A stretch of DNA of 43,795 bases from Gnetum montanum (taxonomy: Eukaryota > Streptophyta > Gnetopsida > Gnetales > Gnetaceae): positions 86,988-130,782 of the forward strand of contig MNCI01028288.1 of NCBI GenBank assembly GCA_015680685.1. Direction: 5' to 3'. The notes beneath the pieces are model-generated. The model saw nothing but the letters and a program-made list of their open reading frames with translations. It was not told the DNA's origin and ran no database searches. This document shows positions 23,782 through 35,580 of this stretch, in pieces. Position 1 is the first letter of the stretch, and each line of letters opens with the position of its first letter. The position numbers were made by a program, and so were the translations under genes.

Positions 23782-24576
23782 TAATGAGCCGCAATATCGT
23801 GTACACGATATCACATCCACCATGTGATATCTCATACACGATATCACGTCCTGCCTCATCTTCTATAAATAAGAGGCGATGCCCTTGGTTCCAAGGCAGT
23901 TAGACTTAGACCTTTAGCCAAATTCTTGCAGTTTTGTTATTCCAGAGTTAGAATTATTTCTATGTGCCTGTAGTAGGTGTCATAGAGTGAATGGGTCTTT
24001 ATTCGAGAAATTTGTACCTGAGCACAATTTTGTGTACGGCAATACAGATGAAATTTATGATAAACCTTGCAACATATAGATTAAGATAATTAGTAATTAA
24101 TTATTTTTTAATGCTTTACTAGTTAATTAATATCCCTCTCAACCTTCAACCCCCTTAGTTAAATCCACTTAGTACGACCACTTCGAGCATGCGTGTAACA
24201 CTTGGTAACCTAGTAACGATTAGCGTTTGGTAATCCCAGCAACATTGCATTGGTTTAGGATGTGTACGGCAAGTGGGAATAGTTATTGGTGTTAGGAACA
24301 TTTAGAAACTAGTTAATGTAAGTTAGCCACTTAGTTCTCTCTCCCTCTCCTTTATTAGCATAAGACAAGAAATATAAAAGCTATAAAAATCATGTACCTC
24401 AAGCTTACTTAACCATGCAACCGTGACAATACAAGTAAGCTTGGGAAGACAATGATTGATTAACCATCAGTTTTCCATTAAGGCGCTTAAGGACTTAGTC
24501 CTTGGAGTTTGATCGGATCATGCGTGAAATGTTCATATTCGTATGGTTGAGTGTAGGGGTACCTCGCCACTCATCA
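23782..24576 (+). repeat. 3' LTR of element B
   Basis: It starts TAATGAGCCGCAATATC and ends CGCCACTCATCA, 795 bp. TATAAATA is at 23864-23871. The U3 palindrome has decayed by CG to TG/CA changes but the spacing is kept. It is followed by the target duplication ACAAC at 24577-24581. Confidence 0.92.
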
Positions 24577-25830
24577 ACAACAAACATCAGTTTCAAAAAT
24601 CTTTAAGGCTTTTTGGAAGGTTGAAACTACATCTTGCACTTAGGTGACATTAACGTCACCTGCAAGGAAAACATAGAAATTCAATATTTAATAAAAATTT
24701 TGATCCCATGTGATCTCTAGTGTCCATTTGACATCACCCTAGTAATGTTTGACATTAACCTAGGCATCAACATAGTCCTTGGAATCTTGAAATGGTAGTT
24801 TGGAGGTTACAATATGTGCTAATGTTGACACAAGTGACACTAATGCCAATGTCACTGTCATTGCATCATCCCCCAATGTCATCCATGTTACTTATCTTGC
24901 ACATGCACTTTAAGTTTTCAAAAATGAAACCCAAGTTAACTGCACTAAAATCTAAGTGAACTTTGGAAATTCTAACCCTATAACTACTAGGCCTAAACAT
25001 CAATTCAAAAGTAAATTCTTGAGATTCAATAACACTTTTTGAATTTCAAGAGGTCCAAAATGCTAATACCTATATCAATTACATTATTTGCAAGCTCCTT
25101 AGCCATGCTAGCATCCCCTATAGTTCAAAAGCTCAATCTCATCATCTACATCACTAGTAGCACATGCAAGTATACTGATGTAAGTGTTAGCATCACCAAA
25201 GTCCAAAATTAGTGTTACAAAGGCCAACATAAACATTACCTACTATAGTGTCAACGTCACCTATGGGATAGTGCCCAAAAACAACCATGTTTAACCTCCG
25301 AATCAGCTTCAAACAACACCAATAGAGCTTCCATTCATCTTCTAACCTATAAAAGGTTAAATTCTAGTGTTTAAACACTTAATTTACTCAAAGACTAAGT
25401 TTTGTTCTGTTAATTTCATTCCACATTTTACATTCCTCATCATTGTAGCTTTTGGCCCTCCATAAGAGGTAAACTTTATTATATCATCAATAAAGTACCT
25501 TCGTTTATTGTAAAAGAAAGACCAAAACATTTTCTACATATATGTCTCTTATTCATTATCTGTTTTATCCTTTATTAATTATCATAAGTATATCTATATC
25601 ATTTAGATCTTATTCATATTTTTTGGCTCTTATTGGTTTTGTTATTAAGTTCATCGTTGTTTATCTATATCCCTATTAATTCTAATCTTGGTTGATAGGC
25701 TAAGTACATATTCAATTAGATGTTTGTACCTCTTTATTTCATTATTATCAATATATTGAGGGTTAGATTGTTCTGAAGACCATTTATGACTGTGAATCAC
25801 ACATTAGAATGTGTAATTCATGGAGGTGTC
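24577..25830 (+). repeat. Element D 3' LTR, right part
   Basis: It carries on the D LTR beyond the ACAAC duplication with the same GTGACATTAAC / ACATCACC motif (24640-24870, 25180-25260). A TATA-like CCTATAAAAGG is at about 25348 and AATAAAG at about 25488. The 3' end is not evident, so 25830 is a guess. No gene lies here. Confidence 0.45.
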
Positions 25831-25859
25831 CTTGTCATTTTTTGAGAGAACATTTCTAC

Positions 25860-26286
25860 AAGAATAAATGCTACTTGATCAAATATTTGGTAAATCTATT
25901 AATGATGTTAAGATTACTATTGAAAAGATAGAGCTAGAATACAAGACATAACTTGGTCAACTAAGAGATAAATATTCCAATATTAAGGATGAAACGAAGG
26001 CCTACAAAGCACAAATCAAGAATTTATTGTTGATAATAACACATTGTAGATGAACCTTGAGGAAGTAAATAATCAAATGTATGAATAGAAGTGGATACAC
26101 TTGAGCTTAAGTAGAAATTTGAAGCAAAAGAAGAAGATTTTGTGTAATTACAAGCTAAGTTGTTATATGAGATTATGAAGCACTAAAGATTCAACTATAA
26201 TAATCCAAACTAGTTCTTCAGTTGATAGGACCTAAATTGACAACTAACTTAACTATTACAGAAGTTCAACTAGACATCATCCATTG
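25860..26286 (+). pseudogene. Possible coiled-coil protein relic
   Basis: Conceptual translation from about 25868 gives a Lys/Glu/Ile-rich stretch (SINDVKITIEKIELEYKT, then LRDKYSNIKDETKAYKAQI) with stops. It looks like a decayed coiled-coil protein, perhaps an extra ORF of a retroelement. No family is recognised, and an AT-rich chance frame is possible. It is cut off by the solo LTR at 26292. Confidence 0.25.
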
Positions 26287-26291
26287 GTAAG

Positions 26292-27104
26292 TGATGAGAC
26301 GCGACATGCATAGCACCGCGATATCACGGCCGCAGCGATATCGCATCCCCTACGATATCGCATACGCGATATCGCGGTCCACTGCCATATCTATAAATAA
26401 GAGGCGGCACTCCCTTCATTTCCCAATCCTGGCTAGAAGTAGCGAAGCTCTGGCAGTTTGAACACTCCAAAGTTAGATTAATTTCCCATGTGCCCGCAGT
26501 AGGAGTCCTAGAGTGAACGGCTCTTTATTCGAGCAACTTTGTAACCTGAACACAAGTTGTGTACGGCAATAAAGACGAACTTGATTGGATAAACCTTGCA
26601 GTACATGGTTTTATTTTATTGTTATTTATTGCTTTCCTAGTGCGNNNNNNNNNNNNNNNNNNNNNNNNNNNNNNNNNNNNNNNNNNNNNNNNNNNNNNNN
26701 NNNNNNNNNNNNNNNNNNNNNNNNNNNNNNNNNNNNNNNNNNNNNNNNNNNNNNNNNNNNNNNNNNNNNNNNNNNNNNNNNNNNNNNNNNNNNNNNNNNN
26801 NNNNNNNNNNNNNNNNNNNNNNNNNNNNNNNNNNNNNNNNNNNNNNNNNNNNNNNNNNNNNNNNNNNNNNNNNNNNNNNNNNNNNNNNNNNNNNNNNNAA
26901 GCCGAAAATACCAAAAAAATCACATACCTCAGACTTGCTTAACCATACACCGTGACACATACAAGCAAGCCTGGGAAGACAACGAACGATTAACCCCAAG
27001 TGTTTCTTGTGGCGTTAAGGCATTTAGTCTGCGGAGTTCGACCGGATCGCGTGTACACGCTTGTATTTGTATGGTTGAGTGTAAGGGTACCTCGCCACTC
27101 ATCA
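26292..27104 (+). mobile_element. Solo LTR, family C (Athila-like), with intact target duplication
   Basis: It starts TGATGAGACGCGACATGC and ends CCTCGCCACTCATCA. The flanking 5 bp GTAAG are identical on both sides (26287-26291 and 27105-27109), and no internal region adjoins. It has TATAAATA at 26392-26399, an AATAAAG near 26568 and several GATATCGC palindrome halves in U3. Solo LTRs are known products of recombination between the two LTRs of one element. An unknown part of R/U5 is hidden by an N gap. Confidence 0.9.
26645..26898. other. Assembly gap (254 N)
   Basis: The run of N lies inside the solo LTR. All open frames spanning it are artefacts. Confidence 0.99.
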
Positions 27105-27109
27105 GTAAG

Positions 27110-28369
27110 GAAGGAAAATCCTATGGAAATTAAACTAGTGAATAGTATTATAGAACCACCATTAGCATCCTTGATTGTAAGAGGAGAAATAAATCTAGTT
27201 CAGACATCTCACCAATTAGAAGCTACAATTAAAAGAGTGTAGTCAAAGAAATAGAGGTAGAATTGGTAATTCCTGCAATTGGTACTCCATAATATATCTT
27301 TTATCTCTAACAAAATTTTTGATAATTTAAGTTCCTAACATTCATAGGATAAATTTTATTTTTCATTTGTCAATTTTGTTTACAAATATATGAGTGAAGG
27401 GGAGTTCTATCTATGTGTATAGAATATTACTTCGTGATTGGCCACCATGATGTAATAATGCACTTGTAATCAATGTCACTCATCAATTTCTTGATGAACT
27501 GCCAAATAAACTTACAAAACTAATGATTGATGAGGAAGTCTTAAGTGCACAATCATTAATTTTATAAGTAAATTAAGAAGGTCATAACTCATAATAAAAA
27601 TGGTTGAGACAATTTTTAAGGATGTATCGCTCAACTATGAAGAGTTGTAACTATAAGACATATTATAACTAAAGAAAGGAGAGAGAGAGAGAGAGAGAGA
27701 GAGAGTGTGTGTGTGTGTGTGTGTGTGTGAAGTGATACACAATGCAAAGAGAAGAAGAAAGAAGCGTATAAGTAGAACCAACAAGAGATAAAAGTGTAAC
27801 CATATATAATATGAAAAAGAAGAAGAAGAAGAAAAAAAAAGTTAGAAAAAGTTTATACCCAAACATCGTAAAGATTAAGCACATTATGGTGAATGGCCAT
27901 CATAATAGTTGACAAATTTTAGAACTAAAGAATTAAGGGTTTTTTCAAGCATCCTTTATTGGAGAAGTAAAGGTACCAAGTAAGACTCAGAAACGAGTCA
28001 TGATTCAGTATGCTAAAGAGGAACTAAATATTGCAATTGGAGCTAATCTAGTATCTTAAATAAGAAGAGAAAATCACTCAGGAGGCTTTGTTAGAGTAAA
28101 GACAGTTGCTACATAGCATAGCCAAGTTACTATGTAGAGTTCATATAAAAAACTAGTTGGCAAGGAATGACTACAATCTCCATTGTAAGATCAACAATCA
28201 AATCATGAATTAAGATTTATGATATATACATTATATGATTATAAATTATTATGAATAAAAAAATGAAGCTAAGATTAGATTAAGTTGAGAAGTTATTTTG
28301 TTGAGTTCTTAATCACAAAGATCCTTGAATATATTAGAGTTGCCAATTGACGTAAAACAAAACTTTAAC
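27110..28369. other. AT-rich stretch with no supported gene
   Basis: Apart from a compound microsatellite (27679-27729) and a GAA/A-rich tract (about 27810-27840), nothing recognisable was seen on either strand. Short open frames are interrupted and lack family motifs. Confidence 0.5.
27679..27729. repeat. Compound (GA)n(GT)n microsatellite
   Basis: About 13 GA units run into about 12 GT units without a break. The minus-strand frame over it encodes only Ser-Leu and Thr-His repeats. Confidence 0.97.
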
Positions 28370-28900
28370 ATCTTACCCTCATTTAGAATCATCCTCATGG
28401 GTTTTCACTTCCTACTAAAGGGTTTCTTGTAAAGGGAAGAAGAAAATTCTCTCCAAAGAAAAATGAATGTCACAAGCTACACCAAGAGCTCTTGTCCAAT
28501 CTACATTTGAATAACCAATAAGATCAAAGTATGTGCCATTGAGATACCAAAGATCATACTGTATAGTGCTATTTAAATACCTCAAAATTATCTTAACAAG
28601 TATAAAATATCACTTTTTTGGTTTTGACCAATGCTTGCGGCATATACTTACACTTAGGTTTGCTAACAGTTAGATAGAAAAGGCTTCCAATGATCCCTAT
28701 AAAAAAATTTTCATCTACATTTTTACCTTGTTTATTGTTTCCCAATTTGATTTATGGATACATTGGAGTAGTTGTATGTTTGGCTTATTATATCCCAAAT
28801 CTTTATTGAAATATGCAAGAGAATAGAACAAAATATTTAAGAGTAAAGAAGGATTCATTAATAATTTCAATATAAGAAAGCATGCTATTTCTTCAAACTA
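28370..28900 (-). pseudogene. Ty1/copia RT-RNase H relic
   Basis: Minus-strand translation, with frameshifts, follows the copia RT end and RNase H closely. About 28680-28800 gives TTTPMYP*IKLG and GKNVDENFFIGIIGSLFYLT (consensus STPM...KL...YRGMIGSLLYLTASRPDI). About 28480-28600 gives KIILRYLNSTIQYDLWY (consensus KRILRYLKGTIDYGLWY) and FDLIGYSNVDWT (consensus LVGYSDADWAG; a catalytic Asp changed to Asn). The rest of the element, including LTRs, was not found nearby. Confidence 0.75.
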
Positions 28901-29756
28901 GTGGTTCTTCTTAAGAGATGCTTAAATCCCTTTTTATCATCCAACAAACTTCTTCTCTTTTCATTTGTCATAATATGATAAGGAGAAAATGGAGATGCTT
29001 TAGAAGCCAAATGGTAGCAATGAATCTTAGTGATTTAGTTTCCGTTATCATTTATACTTTTTTTCTAATTACCTCACTTTGGGTTTAACTCTATAAAGGG
29101 AACACCCTGTTCGAGATCTCTAACCCTAAAAATGCCTACAATGGGAATGACCTTTTTAAGACTAGTTAAAAAATGTATATTGTTAGGGGTGACTTTCCAA
29201 GGGACCAAATTTTTTGTAGGGGATGCCTTGAATTGTTTAAAGGACTAACTTATTTGTGTGGGGGGCCCTTAAGTTGCAATCATTTGTTGTTTAAAACTAT
29301 TAACACTTTAAAAATTCTTTCACCTTTGAGAGGGTCATTATATTAGGAGGGGGTGAACTAATGGAGTCACTAAAGAAGTTCAACACTTTGAATGTAATAC
29401 ATCAATATCTTTGATGAAGTTTTCAAGATTAATTAAGAATATATCAAGATATTGTAAAGAATTCTATAGACCTTAGAGATCTAGATCTCTAGAGAGGAAG
29501 GGGAAGGTGACTAAACTTGAAATATTTTGACTCCAATTACTTAGCAAGACATATAGTCAACATAATATATTAAAATAATTATAAAGAAATATAATAATAC
29601 AAGAGATAATAAAATATTTTCATTTTCAAATTTATTATTAAAAAAACATATGAAAAAATTGAAATTCATGATTTGAAAAAATGAGTTATATTTGCATAAG
29701 TATAAATGCCTTCTTCTTAAAAGTACAAGAAAGTTCATTAACTACATAAATGAGAT
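28901..29756. other. AT-rich stretch with no supported gene
   Basis: No convincing protein, RNA or LTR was seen. The minus-strand frames near 29541-29892 are Phe/Leu/Asn-rich AT artefacts. Confidence 0.45.
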
Positions 29757-29833
29757 CACATGGCTCTAAAATAGTTCCATAAATGATTATGTTTAAATAA
29801 GATGAAATAATGAATGCATAAAGAAAGATTATG
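29757..29833. repeat. 77-bp tandem unit, left copy (target of element L)
   Basis: CACATGGCTC...GATTATG, 77 bp, ends exactly where the 5' LTR of element L begins. A second 77-bp copy lies directly beyond the 3' LTR (36418-36494), differing at about 11 positions. Its last five bases, TTATG, form the target duplication. Confidence 0.85.
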
Positions 29834-30413
29834 TGTGAGATATGTCTCAGGGTGGTCGTTCTCTTAGGCTCTCCCCATGGTTTAAGGACCATGGAACACT
29901 CTAAGGCTCCCTTAGACGACTATCAAGTGTTAGAAAACCCATCTCAGCTTGACAGTACCAAGCCAGCAGCAGGATACCCTCCTGTTGCAACTCTCTCTAA
30001 GTTCTCTTCATACTACCCTCACTTGGAGAACTCCATGGCCCTAATTCTACGATGGTCATAGATATGTAGGTAGCCAAGATTGGATAGTTCTTGTGCGGTG
30101 CCAAGCCAAACCTTGTACCAAATCATGAGGGTTATGGGGGTGAGGCACCACCCCTTGTAGATGCATCATTTTCCCTTCTACCAATGTTGTCTACATGGTT
30201 CCTTGTGTGCTTGTTTGCAAGGTCCTCATTTGGAGTTAGTGTCCTCCATGAGGCGCATTCCCATATGTATATTAAGAAGTTGTGTTGCTACTTGTGCTTT
30301 CTCTTGGGTTGCTTATTTGTTAGAGGCATATTCCCTAGGTCTTCTACCCCAAATCCATTGGATCTTAGTGAATTCCTTGGGGTGTCAAACAACATTAAGG
30401 CAATGTTGTTACA
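29834..30413 (+). repeat. 5' LTR of element L
   Basis: 580 bp, TGTGAGATATGTCTCAGG...GTTGTTACA. It is alignable throughout to 35848-36411. The open frames within it are not genes. Confidence 0.9.
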
Positions 30414-30415
30414 GA

Positions 30416-30427
30416 TGGTATCAGAGC
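30416..30427 (+). other. Primer binding site of element L (initiator Met tRNA)
   Basis: TGGTATCAGAGC lies two bases after the 5' LTR. It is the standard complement of the plant initiator tRNA-Met 3' end and the usual copia PBS. Confidence 0.92.
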
Positions 30428-33399
30428 ATTTTTGGAATCGTGTTGCGATATGTGTGTGCCCTTTGGTTGTATTACACCATCGAGGTTGTTCTATTAATGG
30501 TCCCTTCAGATTGATATCTAGGTGATCTAGGATCATATCCTTATGTATTCTTTGAAGAGTTGCCTTATGGTAAGATTTTTATGCTCTTCATAAGGGGGCC
30601 GATGTTACATTGTGAGCAACTGATGTATGTTGTTCTCCTCGAGGATGTATACGATTGTGTTGTGGTAATGTTCTCCACTTGTTTACTTGTGGTTAGACCA
30701 ATTATGGTTTTATTTGATATGGTAGAGGAGAGTTTTATTAACAACTCATAAATTATTGTTGCTCAAGGAGCTCTCATCTTTGGTCTCCAGTGATTCATCT
30801 GAGATAAATTAGACCTAGTCATCACTTTGGTTTCCACTCAAATGACATGTATTGAGATGGCATTGATTGAATTATCCAGGATGTAGTATCCTTGCCCTTC
30901 CACTCATCCTAGATACAATGAGTATGGGAACTACAAATTGGGACATGTTGGTTTTGAAGTACCTTAGGATGGACGGCCTTCAGACATGTGCTTTTGGTGA
31001 GCCTTGTTCTGGGTGGATTAAGACCGTTTCCGGTAGACTTCGTACGTTCGTGTTTGTGATTGTATGTTTGTCTAGTTGTGTATGTGTGTCTTCTTGGTTG
31101 CATTTTTAAATTATGCATGAGTGTTTCTTTCATCATGTCTATCATTCATAATGCAAGGCTTTGTGTTGTACACAATGTGATGATCTATTGTCAGGATTGT
31201 TGAGGATCCATTTTAAGGCCGTTTGTGCCATCCCAAAGCCAAATGTTTGTTGTCTTGTTTTGACAACCTCTTGTGCTTCAGGCATGATTGCCCTTGTGGT
31301 AGACCTTTCATGAGTTGTGATCCTTTGTTTGTGCTAGTTGTGTTGCCCTTGGTTTTATGGCATTACTCCTTTAATTGGTGACATTTCTTTGGGCACTTTG
31401 ATTTGGAGACCTTCTAGTGTGAGTCATCCTATTGTTGGTACTTACTGAGACCTGACCTCCTTTGATGAGAGTCTTTCTTATGGATGCATCCTCCCTAATA
31501 TTGCTCATCATAGTAAGAATTGGTTTTATGGAGACCTCTTGTTGGCTATACCATGATCTTTCATCTTATTTTTGAGTTGAGATAAAAATTCTTTATTTCC
31601 CATGCCTCTTATGAATGTGTTGAGATCTTGATCCTAGTTGGAACCAGTGTCAATGGTTGGGAATGTTTGTTGTATATGAATCTTGGAATTTTGAGAGTAT
31701 TCTAGTTCTCTCTGGGTGTGCCTCATGATGAATTCTTTTGTGTGAATGTATCTAATTGATCCATCAATATTTTGATTGATTAATCTTTATGCATGTTACT
31801 GAGGTCTTGCTCTTTATTATGTTGTGAGAGTAATATTTCTTTGTTATATGATCATGCTTGATGGTTGTATATGAGGCTAATGTGCTGATCATGTTCCTAC
31901 TAACTTCTTTGTTTTTGAGCTGTTGTCTCAGTCTTTGCAGGTAGCACAAGTACAAAGATGCTGCTAATGGTGACCTTAGTTGATTTTGTGAGCACTATGT
32001 CTATGGGAAAGATGTGTGCTCTTGAGGCCTTCATGAATTGGTTATTTGGTCTTAGAATCCCAACATTGGGTTGTGGATTTATCAGTACCTTAGCTGTGAT
32101 GAAATAGTAGGTACATCATAATTTTTTTGCCTCTCTATGCTAGGTGAGCACTAACAGACGGTTATCCATCCTAGACCCTACAGATATTGGGTTAGTAGAT
32201 GGCATAAAATGGTATCCTTGGCCATGCCATATATTGATGGCCCAGGAGTGGCCAATGCCTCGAGGTCCCACTGTGGCAGGTGGTGGATACTCAGTTGGCA
32301 TGTCCCGGTTATTCAATCATCGTGTTCATGTCCCAAATCATTTTCATTCGATGGCTATTGTGTAGTGCATTTCGTGCAATGGTTGTTCATGTACATGTAG
32401 AGATAGTTGTGTAATGGATGTAGTGTGACTAATGATTGTTTTCATTCTACGACAAAGACAGGTTTTTCTCAAAACAGCATGGTGCAACCTTGGTGTGCTC
32501 TTGGTGGCCTAGACTTTTCAGCTTAAGATGGGCTTGGGTAGTTCATCCTATAGCCTTCTAGTCCTGGGTAGCATTCCTGAATACCATGTATTGTGCTCAC
32601 TAAATGTATTTCTATCCTCAAGTGTGTGAGATTATAATGTAACCTTGTGATATTCTCAGTTTTGACAGTTTATGTACACAAAAGTGCTAGATGTTATTGC
32701 CCTACTTGAGTCAATTATCTCCTTGTTGTAGGCCTATGCCACACCCTATGACAAGGCCAAGTTTGATGTATGGTGTTTTCATGGTGCTCGTTCTTGAAGT
32801 GCCTTCTCTATATGTTGTAAGTGGCCATTGTTCCTTGATGTGTAATTTTGTTGAAAACCCCATGAAAAATTCTCTCTGTTGAGATATGGTGTTGTAACGA
32901 GCAAGCTAGGGCATGTTTTTGCCTAGGGTGCTCTTGAACTGATGCCTTGTGTTCTTAGTAATATTGGCATGCCATGATGGTGTGTCCTTCGGTGAATGCT
33001 CTTGAGATAGGACAAGTCTTAGGAACACTTTTTCTTGGGTTCCTGAACTAGCAGAAATCTTATCCAGAGGTGATTGATGATGGTATGTAGTCTAAAATAC
33101 AAACAAATTGGTTCAATGAGCTTGATCTTGATAGCCGGTGGTTCACGATGGCCATGTGAATTGCAATGGCAAACTAAAATTCAAATCAAGGTGATTGTGG
33201 AGTTGTGGAGTAGAGTTGAGTTCTAGGTATTGGCACCTAGACTCCCTCTTCCATGTTGGATGTGATTGTGGAGCAGTTTTGCAAATGTTGGGATGGTGGT
33301 CCATCCTTGAATAAATGATGTTACAGTTATAGAAATTGTGGTTCCTCTTGGTGGCCTTACCTGGTGGACTTGGATGTGCTTGAAAACACTTGAGCCTAT

Positions 33400-33590
33400 A
33401 CTCTCATGATTGGGGGCTTCTAGTGCTTCGTGGATGATTGTGTGCTCTTGTGACCAATTACTTTTGGTGCTTCTAAGGGCTATGATGCGCTCTCATGGCT
33501 TGGGACTTATTGGTGCTTTTGTGGACTATGGTGTGATTTCATGACTTTGGACTCATTATGCCTAGCAGGCTATGGTGTCTTGCCCAATCT
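33400..33590. repeat. Degenerate ~60-bp repeats in element L
   Basis: About three imperfect copies of a theme combining ATGRYTTGGGACT, GGTGCTTYT and CTATGGTGTG. They are seen by eye; unit boundaries are uncertain. Confidence 0.5.
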
Positions 33591-33824
33591 CCTCCATGTA
33601 CTCTATTCCTTGTGTACACTAATGTATCACACCATCTCTCCTTAATGTATTGTCCCATTTCTCTAGTGTATTGTTAAATTATGTTAGTGTCCTAACCTCT
33701 CTGGTGGGATAGCAAGGCTAACCATTGTATTACTTGGTAACTCTCTAATCCTATGAGAGGTCATTCTCTATTCCGATGGATGCCCTCTTCAGTTCCTGAA
33801 ATAATAATGCAAGTTGTATCGAGA

Positions 33825-33911
33825 TAGTTGTTCCCTAGAAGGGATCTAGAAGCAATTGATGTTTGGGNTAGTTGTTCCCTAGAAGGGATCTAGAAGCAAT
33901 TGATGTTTGGG
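33825..33911. repeat. 43-bp exact duplication around a single N (assembly join)
   Basis: 33825-33867 and 33869-33911 are identical and separated only by N at 33868. The same 43-bp pattern occurs at 22701-22788. It is probably an unmerged contig overlap, not biology. Confidence 0.9.
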
Positions 33912-35523
33912 ACTTATTCCTAGCAAGTGGTCCCATGTTCTTGAACTCTTGAGGCTTATTTTCAAAGACATAATGTGGTTTCCCTAGTTGAATTCATGAA
34001 ACCTCCTTTGTAAGGTCCTGTTGTTGATGAAGCCTAAACGTATATATCTCCTTTCTTGTAAGCAAGGCATGAAGTTATGTACTCTCTCTCAGCTTTTGGG
34101 GTTCTAGAGGGACTTCCTTGTTGGGGTTCTCTAGTAGACCATCCTTATTGTAAACCCTTCAGAAACGAGCTGTGTATTGTTTTGAGTTGGTAGTTGATGT
34201 TGGTGAAGCCCATTCTTTGTAAAATTATCTTGAGGACCTAGTTCTCCTATGGGCAAAATGTTCTTGTTGACTCACATTTGTTGTTTGGGCCAGATGGTCA
34301 TAGGCAATGATGCAGCCTTGTGCACCACAATTGTTGTAAACAGGTTGGACTGGGATGTATGAAACGAAAACCCAGATCTCCCAGGATGAAATAGAAATCC
34401 CTCTTTGTAAAATTTAGAGGGATGAACTCTTTTGCTTCTTGAATTGTTCTTAAGGTGGAATCGAGTGTGGGTAAGACTTGTGAATCCATGTTTTCCCTCA
34501 ATTGGTAGCAGTTTGATGATACGGTTGTGTTGGCTATGTGGACTACTTGGTTATGTATCATGGGTAAGGTGCAGTTGGGTTGTTGTACTTGCCTATGGAA
34601 AAAACCTCCTAAAGAGGATATTTTCTTCAGGTTCAAAAATCCAATGAAAGGTGTTGATCGGGAGTTGTGGTCGTTCCTGACATAGTAGGAAAATTCAAAT
34701 TCTAGGAACCTAGATGTTCCTTGGAGGTGACTCTACATGCTTCCCTAAACCAAGTGTTCAGAAAATGGTGCTTGTCCCATATCTTAGAGTGGGAAGGATA
34801 GCTCATAAGTTGCAAATGCGATTGATCCTTTCCCATGAACGAGGCATTATGGTTACAATCTATGATGTGGTAGCAGTTGACATGAGACATGTGTATGAAG
34901 AATTGTCTTGAGGTTGGCTACCCAACATATCATCCACTTGTTCCAACATTCGAGTAGGTGTTCTCAATGTTAGACAATCCCAAAGGATGTTGATGATAGA
35001 TTGGGTTTGTATGCTATGGTAGCCTCTCAGAGAAGATTTTCAAACAAATTTTGGATCTTCTCTCTTGTTGTGGAAATGAAATAGTGTTGGATGGTGAAAT
35101 GTGGAATGCAATGCTGGTGTGTCTGTGGATGGTAAGGTTAGGCTCAAAAGATCTGCCCTTGTACCTTGTTTTGAAGGGAGAACATGCTCGACTCCCTTCA
35201 TACCAACCTGAACAGACATGATGAAAAAAAATGTGCATGGTATAGACGTGTGGATTCTATGCTTAGATGGTTACACTAGTGAGACCCCATGGGTCTGGAT
35301 GTGAGAAGTAGAACGTGGAGTTCTAGCAAGTGTGAGTTGCTTGTGGAGACATGTCTCTTTTGGAGCATGTTCTCCCTCTCAATTTTATGTTCCCAAGTCC
35401 ATTACCATGGGTAGTGGCCCTGGTGAGCCCTCAAAATTGATGATTAAAAAAAATCAAGAAAATCGATGGGTGCTAAGATGTCATTCACAAAGGAACTTGG
35501 CTAAACTTGTGGAAGAAGAGTTG

Positions 35524-35580
35524 TCTTCTTGCATAGGTATGGGCCTATACTCTTCTTGCATAGGTATGGGCCTATGCAAG
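35524..35580. repeat. 27-bp tandem repeat ending in a 10-bp hairpin
   Basis: TCTTCTTGCATAGGTATGGG followed by CCTAT is repeated with a 27-bp period. The second copy continues to CCTATGCAAG, making a perfect 10-bp stem with CTTGCATAGG around a TATGGG loop (35555-35580). Confidence 0.85.

Larger units (their letters stand above)
15255..24576 (+). mobile_element. Element B: Athila-like gag-pol LTR retrotransposon (9.3 kb)
   Basis: LTRs of 783 and 795 bp flank a tRNA-Asp PBS, gag, protease, RT, RNase H and integrase relics, a T-rich non-coding module and a PPT. The perfect 5-bp target duplication ACAAC (15250-15254, 24577-24581) fixes the ends. These read TAATGAG...CTCATCA, so the first dinucleotide is TA, not TG. 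RT motifs (VFMDDFSTYG, LCNAPATFQ, SFLDGYSGYNQI) and ASRSIIGAQLNYTTTE are characteristic of Athila elements. By eye the LTRs differ by about 10%, mostly transitions, so the insertion is old. Every ORF is broken. Confidence 0.9.

Noticed and set aside
26525-27133. Four long open frames across the N run
   Set aside because: They exist only because N codons are not read as stops; the sequence is a solo LTR.
27669-27884. 71-codon minus-strand frame with Thr-His and Ser-Leu runs
   Set aside because: It is translation of the (GA)n(GT)n and A-rich repeats.
30416-30427. tRNA-like string TGGTATCAGAGC
   Set aside because: It is a primer binding site adjoining an LTR, not a tRNA gene; no cloverleaf surrounds it.
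30091-30525. 144-codon open frame
   Set aside because: It lies in the 5' LTR and PBS of element L, and the copy in the 3' LTR is not conserved as protein.
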